10,368 bases of DNA from positions 260 through 10,627 of the forward strand of contig DIHE01000009.1 of assembly GCA_002420005.1 (NCBI GenBank), given 5' to 3'. Source of the DNA: Holophagales bacterium UBA5704 (GTDB taxonomy: Bacteria; Acidobacteriota; Thermoanaerobaculia; Multivoradales; UBA5704). A program made the translations under genes and the position numbers. The notes beneath the pieces are model-generated. The model did not search any database, was not told where the DNA came from, and worked only from the letters and a program-made list of their open reading frames with translations. This document shows positions 6,580 through 10,368 of the stretch, in pieces. Every line of letters begins with the position of its first letter. Position 1 is the stretch's first letter.

Positions 6580-7212
6580 CTAAGCCTTCGTGCGCAGGCC
6601 GCGCAACATCTCGAGGAAGTGCTCGCGCTCGGCGGTCAGCGTCTCTTTGGGACCGGTGGCCTTGAAGAACCAGGGGCCGCCGGGACCCTCCACGACGGCG
6701 CCGAGCAGGAGGGAGCCCGGCTGCGGCGTGTCTGGACCGCTCCCCATCTGGCTCGGCAGCAGCGTGCCGGCCACCTCGACCCAGGAGACGCGGAAGCCGT
6801 TTTTGGTCTCGAACGATTCGCGGGTGATCTTCGCACCCGGATCCGGGGTCATCTGGCCGATCCAGCGCTCGATGTTGGCATCGACGGTGCCGCCGCCCCC
6901 CGGGCCAAAGAAGAAGACGGCGAGTTGGCCGGGGCCTTTGGCTCCCGGAATCGCGGCCTGCGCCATGCGCATGCCCGACGCCGCCTCGGCCTGCCAGCCG
7001 GCCGGCAGGTCGAAGTCGATCTGGGCGTCCCCACCGGTGGGCGCGTCCATCGGGGGCGCCGAGGCCTCGCGCGAGGTCATCGGGGCGACCGGTGCGGGCT
7101 CGGAAGCCGCGGGGGCCTCGGTGGGCTGGGCGGCCTCTTCTTTGTGAGCTCCACCGCAGGCGGCGAGGAGCATCAAGGCGACGGGAGCGAGCGGACGAAG
7201 CTTCTGGAACAT
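6580..7212 (-). CDS. Putative outer-membrane lipoprotein of unknown function
   Basis: The 210-residue product starts MFQKLRPLAPVALMLLAACG, a signal peptide ending in the lipobox LAAC with Cys19 as the acylated residue; Gly at +2 favours the outer membrane. A low-complexity Ala/Pro/Glu linker follows to about residue 62, then a compact domain: FDLPAGWQAEAASGMRMAQA, GPGQLAVFFFGPGGGG, VDANIERWIGQM, then GFRVSWVEVAGTL and WFFKATGPKETLTAEREHFL. Proteins with this GW...MR.A / FFxGxGGGxxxNIxRWxGQ pattern occur as unnamed lipoproteins in several Gram-negative phyla; I know of no assigned role. A weak ribosome site (AGAGAGG) lies four bases before ATG. The 5' leader contains the GCGGCG/CGCCGC hairpin (7236-7250). 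It ends 20 bases from the convergent coiled-coil gene, with no evident terminator between them. Confidence 0.8.
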   Translation of the reverse strand: MFQKLRPLAPVALMLLAACGGAHKEEAAQPTEAPAASEPAPVAPMTSREASAPPMDAPTGGDAQIDFDLPAGWQAEAASGMRMAQAAIPGAKGPGQLAVFFFGPGGGGTVDANIERWIGQMTPDPGAKITRESFETKNGFRVSWVEVAGTLLPSQMGSGPDTPQPGSLLLGAVVEGPGGPWFFKATGPKETLTAEREHFLEMLRGLRTKA

Positions 7213-7235
7213 GACGCCTCTCTCTGGATCAGGAT

Positions 7236-7250
7236 GCGGCGCAACGCCGC
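7236..7250. other. Small perfect inverted repeat in the lipoprotein 5' leader
   Basis: GCGGCG and CGCCGC flank CAA, giving a six-base stem with a three-base loop, 24 bases before the lipoprotein ATG on the minus strand. A second short palindrome, CGCTAGCG, lies at 7260-7267. Both are in the 99-base gap between the divergent lipoprotein and arsR genes. They could be leader structure or protein-binding sites, or chance in GC-rich DNA. I could not find a convincing -35/-10 pair for the lipoprotein gene; GATACGCT (minus strand, 7272 to 7265 region) is the best -10 candidate. Confidence 0.3.
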
Positions 7251-7276
7251 GGTTCGGAGCGCTAGCGTATCACCGC

Positions 7277-7305
7277 TTGACACCCGACGACGCTTCGAGT
7301 AGAGT
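7277..7305 (+). promoter_or_regulatory. Leaderless arsR promoter
   Basis: TTGACA (7277-7282) is a perfect -35 box; 17 bases later comes TAGAGT (7300-7305), matching four of six -10 bases. Six bases (CGAATC) follow, so +1 falls on the A of ATG 7312. No Shine-Dalgarno is present. The -10 box lies in the centre of the palindromic operator candidate at 7294-7309, so repressor binding would exclude RNA polymerase. Confidence 0.75.
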
Positions 7306-7309
7306 CGAA
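7294..7309. promoter_or_regulatory. Candidate ArsR operator, site 1
   Basis: TTCGAGTAGAGTCGAA has perfect five-base arms (TTCGA/TCGAA) around six bases and covers the arsR -10 box, the usual place for an autoregulating ArsR dimer. A near copy lies downstream at 7694-7715 in inverted orientation: over 7288-7309 the two agree at 19 of 22 bases, and the three differences are transitions. Recurrence of the site beside both genes supports a protein-binding role. Binding by this ArsR is inferred. Confidence 0.6.
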
Positions 7310-7311
7310 TC

Positions 7312-7665
7312 ATGAAGAGGACGCCGGAGATCGGACGCTATGCCAGCCGTTTCGCCGCGCTCGGTCACGAGCTGCGGCTGGAGATCATCCGCCGCCTTCT
7401 GGCCGCCTGGCCGGCGGGGATGGTGGCCGGTGAGATCCAGCAGGAGCTCGGCATCCCGGCCTCCACCTTGTCCCACCACCTCGACGCCCTGCACCAGGAA
7501 GGGCTCATCCAGCAGCACCGCGAAGGCCGGTTCCTGCGCTACACGGCGGACGACAAAGGGCTGCGCGATCTGCTCGACTTCCTGTATGCCGAGTGCTGCA
7601 CCCGCAATGACGTCGTCCAGATCGGCAGCCTCACGGCGCGCCGGGCGCGCTCCGAGGCCGACTGA
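7312..7665 (+). CDS. arsR: ArsR/SmtB family metalloregulator with a lone vicinal cysteine pair
   Basis: The 117-residue product is a winged-helix ArsR repressor: RFAALGHELRLEIIRRLL, the recognition helix region GEIQQELGIPASTLSHHLDA, and the wing EGLIQQHREGRFLRYTA, followed by the dimerisation helix. It lacks the ELCVCD site of the classical plasmid type. Its only cysteines are Cys95 and Cys96 (LYAECCTRN) at the end of the last helix, the same place as in the Acidithiobacillus-type ArsR, which uses Cys95, Cys96 and a third cysteine (Cys102) for inorganic arsenite. The third is absent here. Known repressors with only this pair respond to trivalent methylated arsenic, so that is the likely signal. 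It should repress its own operon, release DNA on ligand binding, and regulate the two genes downstream. Translation appears leaderless. Confidence 0.88.
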   Translation: MKRTPEIGRYASRFAALGHELRLEIIRRLLAAWPAGMVAGEIQQELGIPASTLSHHLDALHQEGLIQQHREGRFLRYTADDKGLRDLLDFLYAECCTRNDVVQIGSLTARRARSEAD

Positions 7666-7693
7666 TCCGCTGAAAAAAAATTTGCCCACACAT

Positions 7694-7715
7694 TTCGACT
7701 CTGCCCGAAGCATCG
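7694..7715. promoter_or_regulatory. Candidate ArsR operator, site 2, in the arsR-flavoprotein gap
   Basis: TTCGACTCTGCCCGAA (7694-7709) with six following bases is an inverted near copy of the arsR promoter site, 19 of 22 identical. It lies in the 81-base gap that also holds an A8T3 tract (7673-7683) and the flavoprotein ribosome site. No good promoter was found around it on either strand: the equivalent minus-strand -10 is CAGAGT and lacks a -35. It may act as an auxiliary operator (looping or roadblock) or be a relic of a duplicated promoter. Confidence 0.55.
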
Positions 7716-7746
7716 AGACGATCGACCTGAGAAAGGAGATGTGCCC

Positions 7747-9105
7747 ATGTCCAGCCCCCAGCAGACCCCAGCCTTCGCCGAGTCCCTTCCTGTCGCCGTG
7801 ATCGGGGCGGGACCGGTCGGCCTCGCCGCCGCCGCCCACCTCCTCGCCCGTGGCGAGACACCGCTGGTTCTGGAGGCGGGGGACGAAGTTGGAGCGAGCA
7901 TCCGCCAGTGGGGACACGTCCGTTTGTTCTCTCCCTGGCGGTATGACGTGGATGCGGCCTCGGCGGCGCTCCTCGCCCGGCACGGTTGGGAGATGCCGGA
8001 GCCCGAGAGCTTCCCGACCGGCGCCGATCTGGTCGACCGCTATCTGGCGCCGCTGGCGGCGACGCCCGAGATCGCGCCGCATCTGCGGCTCGGTGCGCGG
8101 GTCGTCGCGGTGACCCGTCTCGGATTCGACAAGATGAAGACGCCGGGCCGGGACCAGGCGCCGTTCCAGCTCACCGTCCGCCGGCGCGACGGCTCCGAGG
8201 AGACCGTTCTGGCGCGCGCGGTCCTCGACGCCTCCGGCACCTGGACGCAGCCCAACCCGCTGGGTGCGGGCGGCGTTCCGGCGCCGGGCGAGCGGGCGGC
8301 GGCGGAGCGGATCGTCTATGGCATCCCCGACGTCCTCGGCCGGCACCGGGAGCGCTACGCCGGCCGCACCGTTCTGGTGGCCGGGGCCGGGCATTCCGCG
8401 TTCAATGCGGTGCTCGACCTCGCGCAGCTCGCCACGGAGGCGCCAGGCACCCGCATCCTCTGGGCGATCCGCCGCGTCTCCACCGCGCAGCTCTTCGGCG
8501 GCGGCGAGAAGGATCAGCTCGCCGCCCGTGGGCAGTTGGGTCTGCAGGTGCGTCGGCTGGTGGAGGAGGGTGTGCTGCGCCTGATCACCGGATTCAAGAC
8601 CGTGCGGGTGCTCCCCGGGCCTTCGCTGACCGTCGAGGGCGGCGGCGAGACCTTGCACGGGATCGACGAGATCGTCGTGGCCGCCGGCGCCCGGCCGGAT
8701 CTCTCGATCCTCTCCGAGCTGCGGCTCGATCTCGATCCGGCGGTGGAGAGCCCGCGGGCTCTGGCGCCGCTGATCGACCCGAACGAGCACAGTTGTGGCA
8801 CTGTACGGCCCCATGGTGCGGACGAGCTGCGGCATCCCGAGACCGACTTCTACGTGGTGGGCATGAAGAGCTACGGCCGGGCTCCCACGTTCCTGCTGCT
8901 CACCGGCTATGAGCAGGTCCGTTCGGCGGTGAGCGCCCTGGTGGGCGACTGGGAGGGTGCGCGCGAGGTGCGCCTGCAGTTGCCGGAGACCGGGGTCTGC
9001 TCGCTGTCCGCTCCCGCCGAAGGCGCCTGCTGTGCCACCGCTTGCTGCGGTGGCACCGAGGCGCGGGCGCAAGCCGCAGCGGCCGGAGCGCCGTGTTGCG
9101 GATGA
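7747..9105 (+). CDS. ArsR-linked FAD/NAD(P)H flavoprotein (ArsO/ArsV-like monooxygenase) with a cysteine-rich tail
   Basis: The 452-residue product has a dinucleotide fold at the N-terminus (GAGPVGL, residues 20-26, with Glu43 ending the second strand for FAD) and a second one, GAGHSAFN, from 213 for NAD(P)H. Between and after come ASIRQWGHVRLFSPW, DASGTWTQPNPLG, YGIPDVLGRHRERYAG, DPNEHSCGTVRPHG and GMKSYGRAPTFLLLTGYEQV. The overall plan is that of flavin monooxygenases and related oxidoreductases found in arsenic operons, such as ArsO or ArsV, but the subfamily cannot be fixed by eye, so no symbol is given. The last 35 residues hold seven of its eight cysteines: Cys418 and pairs 428-429, 433-434 and 450-451. 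ATG 7747 has a strong AAAGGAG site eight bases upstream; GTG 7741 is too close. Likely oxidises a trivalent arsenical or antimonial, by context. It overlaps the MFS gene by ATGA. Confidence 0.82.
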   Translation: MSSPQQTPAFAESLPVAVIGAGPVGLAAAAHLLARGETPLVLEAGDEVGASIRQWGHVRLFSPWRYDVDAASAALLARHGWEMPEPESFPTGADLVDRYLAPLAATPEIAPHLRLGARVVAVTRLGFDKMKTPGRDQAPFQLTVRRRDGSEETVLARAVLDASGTWTQPNPLGAGGVPAPGERAAAERIVYGIPDVLGRHRERYAGRTVLVAGAGHSAFNAVLDLAQLATEAPGTRILWAIRRVSTAQLFGGGEKDQLAARGQLGLQVRRLVEEGVLRLITGFKTVRVLPGPSLTVEGGGETLHGIDEIVVAAGARPDLSILSELRLDLDPAVESPRALAPLIDPNEHSCGTVRPHGADELRHPETDFYVVGMKSYGRAPTFLLLTGYEQVRSAVSALVGDWEGAREVRLQLPETGVCSLSAPAEGACCATACCGGTEARAQAAAAGAPCCG

Positions 9106-10361
9106 ACGGACGCGGACGCCTCTTTCACGGCTGGTGGATGGTGGCGGCTCTCTCCGCCACCGAGGTGGTGTCGTGGGGGATTCTCTACTACGCCTTCGCC
9201 GTCTTCCTGCGGCCGATGGAGGAGGCCTTCGGGGCCTCCCGCGCGGCGGTTTCGGGCGCCTTCTCGCTCGGCCTGCTGCTCGCCGGGATCGCCGCCGTGC
9301 CGGCCGGCCGCTGGGTCGACCGGCACGGTGCCCGCGGCCTGATGACCGCCGGCTCGTGCGCCGCCACGCTCCTCGTCCTCGCCTGGTCGCGGGTGGAGAG
9401 CGTGGCGGGCCTGTACGCCGTCTGGGCCGGGCTCGGCCTGACCATGGCCACCGTGCTCTATGAGCCCGCGTTCGCGGCGATCACCGCGTGGTTCGTGCGC
9501 CACCGCGGCCGGGCCCTGACCGTGGTGACCTTGTTCGGCGGCTTGGCGAGCTTCCTGTTCCTCCCCTTCACCGAGCGCCTCGTGGCGACCTGGGGATGGC
9601 GCACGGCCCTGCAGGGGCTTGCCCTGGTGCTCGCCGGGGTGACCATCCCCCTGCACGCCCTCGTCCTGCGGCGCCGCCCTGCGGATCTGGGCCTCGGCCC
9701 GGACGGCGGCCCGCCCACCGCACCGCCGGAAGCTCCGGGGGAGAAAGGGGCCGGCATCCTCCTCGGCCCGGCGCTGCGCAGCCGGGAGTTTCGCCGTCTC
9801 GCCGCGGCCTTCATGCTCAGCGCGGCGGCGGTCGCCGCGGTCAGCGTCCATCTGCTGTCCTATCTGGCGGAGCGCGGATTGCCGGGAGCGTGGGCGGCGA
9901 GCGCCGCCGGCTCGATCGGCTTGATGCAACTGCCCGGCCGCCTCCTCTTCGCTTCGTTCGCGGGCCGCCTCGCGCCGGGCTGGACGACCGCCGGGGTCTT
10001 CCTGCTCCAGACGCTCGGCCTGGTGGTGCTGGTGACCGTGCCGGGACTGCCCGGCATCGCCGGGTTCGTCGTCCTGTTCGGCATGGGGCAGGGGATGTCC
10101 ACCCTCCTGCGGGCGAGCCGGATCGCCGAGGTCTTCGGCCTCGCCGCCTATGGGGGCATCAGCGGTGCGCTCGCCCTGTGTACGACCCTGGCACGCACGG
10201 CGGCGCCGGTGGGCGTGGCGCTCCTCTACACGTTTCTCGGGGGCTATGAGCCCGTCTTCTGGCTGCTCGCCCTGGCGGCGCTCGCGGCGGCCGTCTACGG
10301 ATTCACCGCGGAACGGCCGAACGACACAACGACGCGCGGCTCGCGCCTCGCCCGGCGATGA
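9102..10361 (+). CDS. MFS permease, OFA/monocarboxylate-transporter-like, of the ars-type operon
   Basis: The 419-residue product has about twelve membrane helices. The start FHGWWMVAALSATEVVSWGI resembles OFA/MCT-type MFS proteins, and the loop between helices 2 and 3 has the MFS motif A, GRWVDRHGARG (residues 69-79). A central cytosolic loop is Pro/Gly-rich (about residues 205-225). ATG 9102 overlaps the flavoprotein stop (ATGA), so translation is coupled and no separate promoter is needed; an earlier in-frame ATG at 9042 lies inside the flavoprotein gene and is less likely. It is not ArsB or ACR3, and I cannot call it ArsJ, since no glyceraldehyde-3-phosphate dehydrogenase gene is adjacent within the window. 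Context suggests it exports the substrate or product of the flavoprotein. Its stop overlaps another ATG. Confidence 0.82.
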   Translation: MNGRGRLFHGWWMVAALSATEVVSWGILYYAFAVFLRPMEEAFGASRAAVSGAFSLGLLLAGIAAVPAGRWVDRHGARGLMTAGSCAATLLVLAWSRVESVAGLYAVWAGLGLTMATVLYEPAFAAITAWFVRHRGRALTVVTLFGGLASFLFLPFTERLVATWGWRTALQGLALVLAGVTIPLHALVLRRRPADLGLGPDGGPPTAPPEAPGEKGAGILLGPALRSREFRRLAAAFMLSAAAVAAVSVHLLSYLAERGLPGAWAASAAGSIGLMQLPGRLLFASFAGRLAPGWTTAGVFLLQTLGLVVLVTVPGLPGIAGFVVLFGMGQGMSTLLRASRIAEVFGLAAYGGISGALALCTTLARTAAPVGVALLYTFLGGYEPVFWLLALAALAAAVYGFTAERPNDTTTRGSRLARR

Positions 10362-10368
10362 ATCGCCG
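10358..10368 (+). CDS. Possible start of a fourth operon gene (truncated by the window end)
   Basis: The MFS stop TGA (10359-10361) overlaps ATG 10358-10360 as ATGA, the same junction as between the flavoprotein and MFS genes. Only Met-Asn-Arg can be read before the window ends. The repeated junction makes a further co-translated gene plausible, but an ATGA can occur by chance and nothing shows what it encodes. Confidence 0.3.

Noticed and set aside
7673..7687. A8T3 tract plus TTGCCC as a second promoter for the flavoprotein gene
   Set aside because: No -10 box occurs at 16 to 18 bases downstream, so a promoter is not supported. The tract may still bend DNA near the second operator candidate.
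8980..9000. LPETG sequence in the flavoprotein (sortase signal)
   Set aside because: It is not followed by a membrane helix and basic tail, the protein has no signal peptide, and the setting is a cytosolic Gram-negative flavoprotein. The match is by chance.
7270..9072. 600-codon open frame on the minus strand opposite arsR and the flavoprotein gene
   Set aside because: It mirrors two clear genes, has low-complexity Arg/Gly/Ala-rich composition with no recognisable domain, and is what antisense frames look like at 70% GC. The same applies to long minus-strand frames at 1019-2017, 2011-2913 and 2789-4354, and to plus-strand frames at 2905-4455 and 7986-8912.

Overview
The window is about 70% GC and densely coded. 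It looks like a chromosomal piece of a Gram-negative bacterium: there is a DUF481-type outer-membrane beta-barrel, a lipobox lipoprotein, an exosortase-type (IPTL-CTERM) surface protein and an inner-membrane RarD permease. The fused hisIE, the exosortase signal, the very high GC and the apparent liking for leaderless promoters would fit an Acidobacteriota- or Myxococcota-like lineage, but this taxonomic guess is weak. No rRNA, tRNA, CRISPR array, insertion sequence or prophage gene was seen, and no gene-free stretch exceeds 300 bases.

Layout. Positions 1-402: 3' end of hisIE (histidine biosynthesis). 496-1080: small secreted protein with an IPTL-CTERM tail. 1127-2005: RarD/EamA permease, preceded by a perfect 10-bp hairpin that contains its Shine-Dalgarno. 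2047-2886: DUF481 outer-membrane protein. 2945-4417: PLP-dependent group II decarboxylase-like enzyme. 4407-4673 (minus): small YkgJ-type cysteine-cluster protein, overlapping the previous gene tail to tail. 4751-5589 (minus): mntA-hepT toxin-antitoxin pair (MNT antitoxin, HEPN toxin) with ATGA overlap. 5687-6559: coiled-coil protein of unknown function. 6580-7212 (minus): lipoprotein. 7312 to the end: a three-gene operon made of an ArsR repressor, an FAD/NAD(P)H flavoprotein with a cysteine-rich tail and an MFS permease, probably continuing into a fourth gene past the window edge.

The most interesting part is the ars-type operon. Its ArsR has only one vicinal cysteine pair (Cys95-Cys96) and no third cysteine, a pattern known from repressors that sense trivalent organoarsenicals. 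The next gene encodes a putative flavin monooxygenase/oxidase that ends in three more Cys-Cys pairs, and the third encodes an exporter-like MFS protein. A 16-base imperfect palindrome sits on the arsR -10 box, and a near copy (19 of 22 bases over a slightly wider span, inverted) lies between arsR and the flavoprotein gene, making it a strong operator candidate. Together these suggest a sense-oxidise-export module for methylated arsenic or antimony, which is an inference.

A second theme is promoter geometry: arsR and the ykgJ-like gene each have a TTGAC(A/T) box, a 17-base spacer, a TAnnnT box and exactly six bases before the ATG, so transcription would start on the start codon. The DUF481 gene has a weaker version. 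The downstream flavoprotein gene instead has a strong Shine-Dalgarno, and the MFS start overlaps the preceding stop.
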